A stretch of 64,000 bases of DNA, from assembly GCA_032433765.1 (NCBI GenBank), contig JAVIAB010000092.1, positions 63,916,458 to 63,980,457 of the forward strand, written 5' to 3'. The notes beneath the pieces are model-generated. The model searched no databases. It was not told the origin of the DNA and worked only from the letters and a program-made list of their open reading frames with translations. The stretch comes from Megaustenia siamemsis. Taxonomy: Eukaryota; Mollusca; Gastropoda; Stylommatophora; Ariophantidae. A program made the position numbers and the translations under genes. Shown piece after piece: positions 11,082-19,859 of this stretch (position 1 is its first letter; every line of letters starts with the position of its first letter).

Positions 11082-11215
11082 GCATATCCAAGCTAACTCA
11101 AGTCAAATAAAAATCATCACCAAGCCACACAAATTGACACATCATCATCATGTGCCACCCTCAACACCATCATCAAACCTTCATGTCCTATCATCATCAT
11201 GTGCCACCCTCAACA
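10320..11215. repeat. ATCATCATGTGCCACCCTCAACAC minisatellite with (CT)n tracts, left arm
   Basis: Degenerate units built on ATCATCATCATGTGCCACCC alternate with blocks containing AAGCCACACAAA. Pure CT tracts lie at about 10899-10922 and 11033-11080. Translation gives HHHVPPSTLSS-type peptides that come from the repeat and are not genes. The mirror array is at about 16725-17600. Confidence 0.85.
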
Positions 11216-11224
11216 TCAAACCTT

Positions 11225-11390
11225 CCGGCTTGGACGGAGGAACTGTTTTTCCATCAGTCGAGTAAATGAAACAAACCCCGTTACATATGTGTTGAAAGAC
11301 GATAAGGGCGATGAGATAGAGGGGTCATTCTACACACCGAAAATTCAAAAAGTTGGAGACAAACTCATCATCCCTGCATGTCCTATCATC
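11225..11390 (+). pseudogene. Polinton-type integrase C-terminal fragment, left arm
   Basis: It encodes a segment with NETNPVTYVLKD, GDEIEGSFYTP and KIQKV. This pattern (TNPxTYxLKD..GEEIxGxFYxxELQK) is typical of the C-terminal part of Maverick/Polinton integrases, including the worm F54H12.3-like transposon proteins. A 1-bp longer T run near 11250 breaks the frame to the preceding WTEELF portion. The catalytic DDE core is missing. Confidence 0.65.
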
Positions 11391-11416
11391 AACCCACACA
11401 AAGTATCAACAAGCGA

Positions 11417-11420
<4 letters not shown>

Positions 11421-11463
<43 letters not shown>

Positions 11464-11490
11464 TCTCTTTCTCTCTCTCTCGCTCTGTCT
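11421..11490. repeat. (CT)n microsatellite, left arm
   Basis: Nearly pure CT with a few TT and CA interruptions, continuing as CT-rich sequence to about 11495. Mirror GA tract at 16452-16517. Confidence 0.9.
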
Positions 11491-11679
11491 CTCTCACATT
11501 CATGATAAACCAAAACAAAATAGGCTCATATTAAAAAAGTCGACCTAAAACCGTAAAATATTCCACTACAACACAGACCGCTAGACTGAACAGTACTATG
11601 AAAAATAAACGTCCGTGAATCAAGCGCGCTTATAACACGAAGTCTCACATCCGACTAGTTTAAATATAATCCGGTAAAT

Positions 11680-12358
11680 CAAAGTTAGGAGGCAAGGGCA
11701 GAAACTTAGGAGGTAAGGGCAGAAACCAAAGAGGCAAGGTCAGAAAACAAGGAGGGAAGGTCAGAAATCTAAGAGGCAAGGGCAGAAACCTAGGAGACAA
11801 GGGCAGAAACCTAGGAGAAAAGGGCAGAAACCTAGGAGACAAGGGCAGAAACCTAGGAGGCGAGGGCAGAAACCAAAGAGGCAAGGGCAGAAACCTAGGA
11901 GACAAGGTCAGAAATCTAGGAAGCTGTGTTAGAAAACAAGGAGGGGAGGTCAGAAATCTAGGAAGCTGTGTTAGAAAACAAGGAGGGAAGGTCAGAAACC
12001 TAGGAGGCATGGTCAGAAATCTAGGAAGCTGTGTTAGAAAACAAGGAGGCGAGGGCAGAAACCTAGGAGACAAGGGCAGAAACTTAGGAGGTAAGGGCAG
12101 AAACCAAAGAGACAAGGTTAGAAAACAAGGAGGGAGGGTCAGAAATCTAAGAGGCAAGGGCAGAAAACCTAGGAGGCGAGGTCAGAAACCTAGGAGGCGA
12201 GGTCAGAAACCTAGGAGGCGAGGTCAGAAAACAAGGAGGGAAGGTCAGAAACCTAGGAGACATGGACAGAAAACTAGGAAGCAAAGGCTGAAAACCAAAG
12301 AGGCAAGGTCAGAAATCTAGGAAGCTGCATTAGAAAACAAGGAGGGAAGGTAAGAAAC
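11680..12358. repeat. 21-bp minisatellite, left arm
   Basis: About 30 copies of a unit like GGCAAGGGCAGAAACCTAGGA (21 bp). The period is a multiple of three, so it leaves long open frames on both strands (for example 11660-12157 minus, 12009-12320 plus) made of seven-residue repeats. These are products of the array. The mirror array is at 15600-16265. Confidence 0.92.
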
Positions 12359-12491
12359 CTATCTACTTCCATACTGATACTAGTTAGACACATCGATCAG
12401 ATAGTTACATCCAAATCGCAAACATTTTACCCCAGAACACAAAAATTTAGGGTCATACTCAAAAAGTCGACCTAAAAATCCCAAAAGCTAC

Positions 12492-12690
12492 TCACATAGT
12501 CATACTAGTTAGACACAACGAGCAGGAAGGCTCCAATGTCACGTTGACATCAAATCTAGCGTCGCAAATATCGTCGTTATCGAGAGATTCGTAGCGAATC
12601 CAGACATCACCCTCTATTACATTGAAATAATTTAGCGGAAATTGTATCTCCACCAGTGCGATCTCATACTGCGTCGAAAATTGCCTCCAG
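12492..12690 (-). pseudogene. Small conserved-looking ORF, left arm
   Basis: The non-repetitive part reads TQYEIALVEIQFPLNYFNV and continues to a stop near 12492. Its start is lost in the 22-bp array. The pattern recalls ALxEIxxPxxWxN-type proteins seen beside polymerase-B genes in invertebrate Polinton-like elements, but that is recollection, not a search. The mirror copy is at 15258-15457. Confidence 0.45.
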
Positions 12691-13115
12691 CGTTCTCTAA
12701 CATTGCCTCGATCGTTCTTTAACATTACCTCCAGCGTTCTCTAACATTGCCTCGATCGTTCTTTAACATTACCTCCAGCGTTCTCTAACATTGCCTCGAT
12801 CGTTCGTTAACATTGCCTCCAGCGTTCTCTAACATTGCCTCCAGCGTTCTATAACATTGCCTCCAGCGTTCTCTAACATTACCTCGAGCGTTCTCTAACA
12901 TTGCCTCGATCGTTCGTTAACATTGCCTCCAGCGTTCTCTAACATTGCCTCCAGCGTTCTCTAACATTGCCTCCAGCGTTCTCTAACATTGCCTCCAGCG
13001 TTCTATAACATTGCCTCCAGCGTTCTCTAACATTACCTCGAGCGTTCTCTAACATTGCCTCGATCGTTCTTTAACATTGCCTCGATCGTTCTTTAACATT
13101 GCCTCCAGTGTTCTC
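12675..13115. repeat. 22-bp minisatellite, left arm
   Basis: About 20 units such as TTGCCTCCAGCGTTCTCTAACA, with variants containing CGATCGTT. The array replaces the sequence between the polymerase fragment and the small ORF; both reading frames run directly into it. The mirror array is at 14835-15270. Confidence 0.93.
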
Positions 13116-13545
13116 TTCACAAGTTTCGTAAGGGAAACATTTGTCGTACTGGGAGAAAAACTCGTTTACCCTATCCATTTTAACGACCCCTTCTAATGAT
13201 GACTCGCTGAGTGCCAAGTACAGACTATCTGTATCCATTTCACAGAGTCGAAAGTCGGACCTCTCTACGAATCTATCCAGGAAGTCATAGTAAAATTCCA
13301 ACATTCCCAATGTGGTGTACTGGTAGACGAAAAAAACCAAGCTGTGAAGGAAGATCCCACAGGATACTTCGATTTCCAAGCGACACCTCATACAGGTCTT
13401 CACCAATAGGCGTCATGGTTTTAAACAGGGGGTTAATTACCAACTTTGTTGTATTGGCCCCCTCTTTAACATAGGTCACGTTCACATGTTTCCCCAAATT
13501 CGTCAAGGTCTTCCCATAGGCCGAGAAAAATATTACCACCAGATC
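13105..13545 (-). pseudogene. DNA polymerase B fragment, left arm
   Basis: Same fragment as 14403-14845 but split by one extra A in the run at 13329-13335, so the upstream part (13285-13539) and the DTDS-containing part (13071-13325) are in different frames. Confidence 0.7.
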
Positions 13546-13555
13546 ACAAAAATGT

Positions 13556-13660
13556 AGGCAGAAACCTAGGAGGCAAGGTCAGAAACCTAGGAGATAAGGT
13601 CAGAAACATAGGAGGCAAGGGCAGAAACCTAAGAGGCAAGGGGCAGAAACCTAAGAGGCA
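13556..13660. repeat. Short outlier block of the 21-bp minisatellite, left arm
   Basis: Five units of the GGCAAGGTCAGAAACCTAGGA type, separated from the main array by the polymerase fragment, the 22-bp array and the small ORF. Mirror at about 14290-14395. Confidence 0.85.
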
Positions 13661-13664
13661 ATGA

Positions 13665-13775
13665 TGGGGGCTATTCCTAACTTTCTTCTCAGTTCTTCAT
13701 TTCTGAGCTTATCTCTCAGACTGTTTCCTGTCATTCGTCTAACACATTTCATCTCTGAGATCACAAAAATTTAGG
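13665..13775 (-). mobile_element. LINE D2 RT fragment inside the left arm
   Basis: The minus strand reads SEMKCVRRMTGNSLRDKL and ends near RRKLGIAP, matching the RT connection block CEMRCLRKV..N..RD of family D. The mirror copy is at 14175-14285. The same LINE piece in both arms shows the arms became identical after this LINE had inserted. Confidence 0.75.
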
Positions 13776-13916
13776 CACATACTCAAAAAGTCGACCTCAA
13801 AACCATAAAAAGCTACTCCCACATTCATCTAAAAGTTACACCAAAACCGCACCAGATTTGCACCGTGCAAAAACATGCACAAGTTTGACACGCGCACCAG
13901 TTTGGCACAATGCACC

Positions 13917-14033
13917 AATAGACATCCCCATACCAAAAATTTACTTTGATAATCACTTTTATGATTGATACGCCCCTTACGAAGGCTGATTGTTACGCCC
14001 CTTACGAAGGCTGATTGTTACGCCCCTTACGAA
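13917..14033. other. Palindrome spacer with 25-bp tandem repeat
   Basis: The only asymmetric part of the element. About 2.7 copies of a 25-bp unit containing CGCCCCTTACGAAGG occupy 13967-14036 and run right up to the right arm. The remaining bases (13917-13966) are AT-rich and unrecognised. Confidence 0.85.
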
Positions 14034-14174
14034 GGTGCATTGTGCCAAACTGGTGCGCGTGTCAAACTTGTGCATGTTTTTGCACGGTGCAAATCTGGTG
14101 CGGTTTTGGTGTAACTTTTAGATGAATGTGGGAGTAGCTTTTTATGGTTTTGAGGTCGACTTTTTGAGTATGTG

Positions 14175-14285
14175 CCTAAATTTTTGTGATCTCAGAGATG
14201 AAATGTGTTAGACGAATGACAGGAAACAGTCTGAGAGATAAGCTCAGAAATGAAGAACTGAGAAGAAAGTTAGGAATAGCCCCCA
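14175..14285 (+). mobile_element. LINE D2 RT fragment inside the right arm
   Basis: Mirror of 13665-13775; same peptide on the plus strand. Confidence 0.75.
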
Positions 14286-14402
14286 TCATTGCCTCTTAGG
14301 TTTCTGCCCCTTGCCTCTTAGGTTTCTGCCCTTGCCTCCTATGTTTCTGACCTTATCTCCTAGGTTTCTGACCTTGCCTCCTAGGTTTCTGCCTACATTT
14401 TT

Positions 14403-14845
14403 GTGATCTGGTGGTAATATTTTTCTCGGCCTATGGGAAGACCTTGACGTTTTTGGGGAAACATGTGAACGTGACCTATGTTAAAGAGGGGGCCAATACA
14501 ACAAAGTTGGTAATTAACCCCCTGTTTAAAACCATGACGCCTATTGGTGAAGACCTGTATGAGGTGTCGCTTGGAAATCGAAGTATCCTGTGGGATCTTC
14601 CTTCACAGCTTGGTTTTTTCGTCTACCAGTACACCACATTGGGAATGTTGGAATTTTACTATGACTTCCTGGATAGATTCGTAGAGAGGTCCGACTTTCG
14701 ACTCTGTGAAATGGATACAGATAGTCTGTACTTGGCACTCAGCGAGTCATCATTAGAAGGGGTCGTTAAAATGGATAGGGTAAACGAGTTTTTCTCCCAG
14801 TACGACAAATGTTTCCCTTACGAAACTTGTGAAGAGAACACTGGA
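14403..14845 (+). pseudogene. DNA polymerase B fragment, right arm (best copy)
   Basis: An open frame of about 148 codons, with no real start, shows the family-B palm segment. It has an LGFFVYQYTTLGMLEFYYD helix region followed by the motif C block CEMDTDSLYLAL; the DTDS codons are 14714-14725. The layout matches protein-primed polymerases of Polintons/Mavericks and adintoviruses (normally >1,000 residues). The exonuclease domain and the N-terminal palm are missing, and the C-terminus dissolves into the 22-bp minisatellite at about 14840. It is a dead fragment. Confidence 0.75.
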
Positions 14846-15270
14846 GGCAATGTTAAAGAACGATCGAGGCAATGTTAAAGAACGATCGAGGCAATGTTAG
14901 AGAACGCTCGAGGTAATGTTAGAGAACGCTGGAGGCAATGTTATAGAACGCTGGAGGCAATGTTAGAGAACGCTGGAGGCAATGTTAGAGAACGCTGGAG
15001 GCAATGTTAGAGAACGCTGGAGGCAATGTTAACGAACGATCGAGGCAATGTTAGAGAACGCTCGAGGTAATGTTAGAGAACGCTGGAGGCAATGTTATAG
15101 AACGCTGGAGGCAATGTTAGAGAACGCTGGAGGCAATGTTAACGAACGATCGAGGCAATGTTAGAGAACGCTGGAGGTAATGTTAAAGAACGATCGAGGC
15201 AATGTTAGAGAACGCTGGAGGTAATGTTAAAGAACGATCGAGGCAATGTTAGAGAACGCTGGAGGCAATT
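14835..15270. repeat. 22-bp minisatellite, right arm
   Basis: Mirror of 12675-13115, with units such as GAGAACGCTGGAGGCAATGTTA. Confidence 0.93.
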
Positions 15271-15457
15271 TTCGACGCAGTATGAGATCGCACTGGTGGA
15301 GATACAATTTCCGCTAAATTATTTCAATGTAATAGAGGGTGATGTCTGGATTCGCTACGAATCTCTCGATAACGACGATATTTGCGACGCTAGATTTGAT
15401 GTCAACGTGACATTGGAGCCTTCCTGCTCGTTGTGTCTAACTAGTATGACTATGTGA
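15258..15457 (+). pseudogene. Small conserved-looking ORF, right arm
   Basis: Mirror of 12492-12690. The frame can be extended backwards into the 22-bp array (apparent start 15224), so the true N-terminus is unknown. It contains an acidic segment ESLDNDDICDARFDV before the stop. Function not assigned. Confidence 0.45.
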
Positions 15458-15599
15458 GTAGCTTTTGGGATTTTTAGGTCGACTTTTTGAGTATGACCCT
15501 AAATTTTTGTGTTCTGGGGTAAAATGTTTGCGATTTGGATGTAACTATCTGATCGATGTGTCTAACTAGTATCAGTATGGAAGTAGATAGGTTTCTTAC

Positions 15600-16265
15600 C
15601 TTAACTCCTTGTTTTCTAATGCAGCTTCCTAGATTTCTGACCTTGCCTCTTTGGTTTTCAGCTTTTGCTTCCTAGTTTTCTGTCCATGTCTCCTAGGTTT
15701 CTGACCTTCCCTCCTTGTTTCTGACCTCGCCTCCTAGGTTTCTGACCTCGCCTCCTAGGTTTCTGACCTCGCCTCCTAGGTTTCTGCCCTTGCCTCTTAG
15801 ATTTCTGACCCTCCCTCCTTGTTTTCTAACCTTGTCTCTTTGGTTTCTGCCCTTACCTCCTAAGTTTCTGCCCTTGTCTCCTAGGTTTCTGCCCTCGCCT
15901 CCTTGTTTTCTAACACAGCTTCCTAGATTTCTGACCATGCCTCCTAGGTTTCTGACCTTCCCTCCTTGTTTTCTAACACAGCTTCCTAGATTTCTGACCT
16001 CCCCTCCTTGTTTTCTAACACAGCTTCCTAGATTTCTGACCTTGTCTCCTAGGTTTCTGCCCTTGCCTCTTTGGTTTCTGCCCTCGCCTCCTAGGTTTCT
16101 GCCCTTGTCTCCTAGGTTTCTGCCCTTTTCTCCTAGGTTTCTGCCCTTGTCTCCTAGGTTTCTGCCCTTGCCTCTTAGATTTCTGACCTTCCCTCCTTGT
16201 TTTCTGACCTTGCCTCTTTGGTTTCTGCCCTTACCTCCTAAGTTTCTGCCCTTGCCTCCTAACTT
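15600..16265. repeat. 21-bp minisatellite, right arm
   Basis: Mirror of 11680-12358. The unit CTAGGTTTCTGCCCTTGCCTC gives a 190-codon open frame (15715-16287) of RFLTLPP-like repeats, which I regard as non-genic. Confidence 0.92.
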
Positions 16266-16483
16266 TGATTTACCGGATTATATTTAAACTAGTCGGATGT
16301 GAGACTTCGTGTTATAAGCGCGCTTGATTCACGGACGTTTATTTTTCATAGTACTGTTCAGTCTAGCGGTCTGTGTTGTAGTGGAATATTTTACGGTTTT
16401 AGGTCGACTTTTTTAATATGAGCCTATTTTGTTTTGGTTTATCATGAATGTGAGAGAGACAGAGCGAGAGAGAGAGAAAGAGA

Positions 16484-16520
<37 letters not shown>

Positions 16521-16550
16521 TCGCTTGTTGATACTTTGTGTGGGTTGATG

Positions 16551-16712
16551 ATAGGACATGCAGGGATGATGAGTTTGTCTCCAACTTTTTGAATTTTCGG
16601 TGTGTAGAATGACCCCTCTATCTCATCGCCCTTATCGTCTTTCAACACATATGTAACGGGGTTTGTTTCATTTACTCGACTGATGGAAAACAGTTCCTCC
16701 GTCCAAGCCGGA
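16551..16712 (-). pseudogene. Polinton-type integrase C-terminal fragment, right arm (best copy)
   Basis: The minus-strand frame runs uninterrupted from WTEELFSISRVNETNP through VTYVLKDDKGDEIEG to the FYTPKIQKV end. It has the W(T/S)EEVFxIxxV...TNPxTY signature of the C-terminal region of Maverick/Polinton integrases. The catalytic core and zinc-binding N-terminus are not present; upstream sequence is ATC-rich minisatellite. Confidence 0.7.
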
Positions 16713-16724
16713 AGGTTTGATGTT

Positions 16725-16854
16725 GAGGGTGGCACATGATGATGATAGGACATGAAGGTTTGATGATGGTGTTGAGGGTGGCACATGATGATGATGTGTC
16801 AATTTGTGTGGCTTGGTGATGATTTTTATTTGACTTGAGTTAGCTTGGATATGC

Positions 16855-16888
<34 letters not shown>

Positions 16889-17600
16889 GGGTGGCACATG
16901 ATGATGATAGTGTTGAGGGTGGCCTATGATGATGATGTGTCAATTTGTGTGGCTTGGTGATGATTTTTATTTGACTTGAGTTAGCTTGGATATGCGATAG
17001 AGAAAGAGAGAGAGAGAGAGAGTCACTATTTAATGGTAGGGCACAAGATGATGATGGGATATGAAGGTTTGATGATGGTGTTGGGGGTGGCGCATGATGA
17101 TGATAGTGTTGAGGGTGGCACATGATGATGATAGTGTTGAGGGTGGCACATGATGATGATAGGCCATGAAGGGGTTGATACTTTGTGTGGCTTGATGATG
17201 ATAGGACATGAAGGGGTGATGGTGTTGAGGGTGGCACATGATGATGATAGGACATGAAGGCAGAGGGGGTAGTTCCATTGTCTATAGATGGCGTTAAGGC
17301 AGTCTCGAAAACGCTTATGCTAACATCAACTACACGCCCTTTTTTGTTAACCAAGGGGACCTCACTCTTGTTAATCAGACGACAGCTCCGGCAGCCAGTA
17401 TGGATGTCCAGGATGTTTCATGGGGGTGGCGCATGATGATGATAGTGTTGAGGTGGCACATGATGATGATAGTGTTGAGGGTGGCACATGATGATGATAG
17501 GCCATGAAGGGGTTGATACTTTGTGTGGCTTGATGATGATAGGACATGAAGGGGTGATGGTGTTGAGGGTGGCACATGATGATGATAGGACATGAAGGCA
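16725..17600. repeat. ATC/GAT-rich minisatellite, right arm
   Basis: Mirror of 10320-11215, with shorter (GA)n tracts at about 16857-16886 and 16999-17023. It encodes only repeat-derived His/Pro/Ser-rich frames. Confidence 0.85.
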
Positions 17601-17942
17601 GAGGGGGTAGTTCCATTGTCTATAGATGGCGTTAAGGCAGTCTCGAAAACGCTTATGCTAACATCAACTACACGCCCTTTTTTTGTTAACCAAGGGGACC
17701 TCACTCTTGTTAATCAGACGACAGCTCCGGCAGCCAGTATGGATGCCCAGGATGTTTCAGCAAAGTCACCGATTACCTATTCCAGCTTTGATCAAGGTTT
17801 TGTCAAAATGGAGGGCGGTTGTGTTTTGAAGGCTAATGAAACTTCCTATGCACCCGTGTTTGATAGACATTTAACAAACAGTACCACCAAAACAGGAGGG
17901 AGGAAACCCAGACGCTTAAAATTATCAACGACCGGACAGTAA
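17592..17942 (+). pseudogene. Unknown 117-residue ORF, right arm
   Basis: Starts MKAEGVVPLSIDGVKAVSK and ends in a basic tail GGRKPRRLKLS. Middle parts include SSFDQGFVKMEGGCVLKAN. A truncated duplicate of its first half lies at 17254-17436. I do not recognise the family. Its place inside the element suggests a structural or accessory viral remnant, which is inference only. The start codon follows the ATC-rich repeat, so the 5' end may be lost. Confidence 0.4.
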
Positions 17943-18327
17943 TATATATGATGTATTAATAAAGTTGTGAAATATAGAATTTTGTTTTGCTTTTCATTGA
18001 ATGAGAAAGAGCGAGCGTCACTATTTAATATTAGCACACCTTACTACACGACACATGATGATATTGGTAGCGATAACACACACGACCACTTATATTTTAC
18101 TATTTTTAACATAAGTCCGTTTTCTTTTCAATCGGGGTTCTACCTGAGTTGGCTAACGGAATTTAAAATACTCTTTCACAAATTTCTAACACACAGCGAG
18201 CGACGATCACTGGATTAGCACCGAGTCTCTATTGAATTTACCTGCGGTTAAGCTCTCAGAAACACAGGAGACCGTTCGACAAAACTAACCTTTCAATGTT
18301 ATTGCTTGTCAGCATTTTTTTTTACAT

Positions 18328-18372
18328 GTTGCCCTGTCACGTAGTAGACCCGTGTTCGAATCCTGAAGGGAG
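18328..18372 (+). other. tRNA-like fragment (right arm)
   Basis: Mirror of 9549-9600, with CCTGTCACG and GTGTTCGAATCCTG. No acceptor stem found. Confidence 0.35.
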
Positions 18373-18777
18373 ACTGTTTTTTATTTTTAATAATTCTGAG
18401 TTTACTTTCACAAATACATATTTTTTAAATAATTCTGTTTACTTTCACATACTCTTTTAAAATACTCTTTCATTTTCATCTAACACGAGCGAGGCGATCA
18501 CTGGACACGATCACCGGATTAGCACACGATCTATTGAATTTACCTGAGTTAAGCTCTCAGTGATTCGACAAACTGACGAACACCAAAAAAAAATTTTTTC
18601 CCAAAATTTTTCCCAAAAAAAATAATGAAGTTCGAAAAAATCGCGAATTCGAAAAAATAATTTTTTTTTTTTGGCACCGTTTTGGTGCAAAGTCGGTGCA
18701 AAGTCGGTGCCAAATCTATTGTATTTCGGTGCATGTTATTCCACTTTTCTGTTGAGTTCACAGCCACCTATACTACT

Positions 18778-18912
18778 GATGTTCCATGTGGAGGAGTCCA
18801 CCAGCTTAATGTACTCTACACGCCAACAGGACTGCTTCCCATTAAAGAATTGGTTCATACCAATATTCAATATTTCGTTCCGCAGGTTGAACTTTCGATT
18901 TATTTAATTTAA
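18778..18912 (+). pseudogene. Right half of the ORF interrupted by the palindromic element
   Basis: Begins with the second GATGTT target copy in the same codon phase as 9142-9147 and stays open for 44 codons to TAA at 18910-18912. The protein is not recognised. Phase agreement across the insertion supports, weakly, that the element landed in a coding frame. Confidence 0.4.
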
Positions 18913-19204
18913 TCGATGACCGGAGGTATATGGCCTCACGCATTCGCGCTGTTATTGCTTCAGTTTCGCAAATTGATCAGCGTTCTTTACATCACTATCA
19001 TTGTTAAGCATATGTCGATTTATGTACAGCTATCCATTGATAGTTCATCGACATAAGTTCATTCCAAATGTGTCGGATGCTTAGGCCGTAGCTATGTTTT
19101 TTATAAAGTGATTATAAATGAATTCAACACGGTGATAGCGATGGGACATTTAAACATAAGTATAAATTCTATCTTATATTGATGTATCGACAGCAGCAAG
19201 TTAA
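18913..19204. other. Unassigned sequence right of the element
   Basis: No ORF, repeat or TE family recognised. Confidence 0.4.
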
Positions 19205-19208
19205 ATTC

Positions 19209-19850
19209 ATAATCATCAAGTACCGTGCCTCCTGGCGTAGGTGATCATGTCTCTCCACAATTTTCGATCTCGGCAGCTATTTATCATTTCTGTTGTTGAC
19301 CTTCTGCCAAGCCATTCTCTTAAGCTGTCTGTTATTTTTTCTCTTTGCTTTCCTCTATCTCTTCGTCCCTCAATTTTTCCAGTTGTTACAATATATTCCA
19401 GTTGTTCTTTTCTCATTTCATGGCCAAAAAAATGATGATTGTCTCTTCCTAATATTGGAAATTAGTTCTCTGTTTGCTTTGACCTTTTTCAGAACTTTTT
19501 CATTACTCTTCTTAGCTGTCCATGGTACTCTCAACATTCTTCTGCAAAACCACATTTCTACAGACTCCAGTGATTTTCTTGGCTGGTGTCCTATTGTCCA
19601 TGATTCGCATCCCTATGTTGAGACTGGCTCTATATAACATTTATGAACTCTTTTTCTTGTTTCTATTGTCAAAAATGGATTGCATAGTATTTTCCTCATT
19701 TTTTGGAAAGCTGCTTTTGCCTGAGCCATTCTGCATCTCACCTCTTTTGTACATCTTCCGTCTGAGGTTAACAAAGTTCCCAAATATTTAAATTCATTTA
19801 CCTGTTTTAATATTGTTCCACTTGTCTTTATTTTGCACTGTTAAGTTAAA
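19209..19850 (-). mobile_element. LINE family C2 fragment, minus strand
   Basis: The minus-strand ORF 19216-19416 gives the terminal block SLREWLGRRSTTEMINSCRD and LWRDMITYARRHGT. Upstream frames up to about 19850 contain a broken RT connection region. It is related to the copies at 24236-24475 and 25775-27720. Confidence 0.8.
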
Positions 19851-19859
19851 TTAAATACC

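Larger units (their letters stand above)
9148..13916 (+). repeat. Left arm of the 9.6-kb inverted repeat
   Basis: 4,769 bp pairing with 14034-18777 (4,744 bp). Differences seen by eye are mostly microsatellite length, repeat-unit number and homopolymer indels, plus a few substitutions (for example near 13496-13502 versus 14449-14455). Order from outside in: AT-rich end, unknown ORF, ATC-rich minisatellite, integrase fragment, 21-bp array, small ORF, 22-bp array, DNA polymerase fragment, LINE D2 fragment, GCACC-rich inner end. Confidence 0.95.
9148..18777. mobile_element. Palindromic Polinton/Maverick-derived element with 6-bp TSD
   Basis: Two arms (9148-13916 and 14034-18777) are reverse complements over almost their whole length, joined by a 117-bp spacer. 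The outer ends begin AGTAGTATAGG and end with its complement. GATGTT occurs immediately outside both ends (9142-9147 and 18778-18783). Polintons/Mavericks are known for 6-bp target duplications, terminal inverted repeats and 5'-AG ends. Inside each arm are remnants of DNA polymerase B and of the integrase C-terminus, which fit that class. No intact gene survives: capsid, protease and ATPase genes were not recognised. It looks like a non-autonomous fold-back derivative of a Polinton or adintovirus-like element. Confidence 0.75.
14034..18777 (-). repeat. Right arm of the 9.6-kb inverted repeat
   Basis: Reverse complement of the left arm. Several coding remnants are better preserved here: the polymerase fragment and the integrase fragment each lack a 1-bp homopolymer frameshift that breaks the left-arm copy. 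The (CT)n tracts are shorter than in the left arm. Confidence 0.95.

Noticed and set aside
10228..11265. His/Pro/Ser-rich ORFs (HHHVPPSTLSS)
   Set aside because: Direct translation of the ATC-rich minisatellite and CT tracts; three overlapping frames are open at once.
11660..12320. Long open frames on both strands made of RFLTLPP or KPRRRGQ repeats
   Set aside because: They are by-products of a 21-bp array, whose period keeps any frame open. The mirrored frames at 15693-16287 have the same cause.
9148..18777. Palindrome as a simple missed-adapter chimera
   Set aside because: It has an asymmetric 117-bp centre, non-homopolymer differences between arms and a 6-bp direct repeat outside both ends. 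None of these is expected from that artefact, although only reads can settle it.
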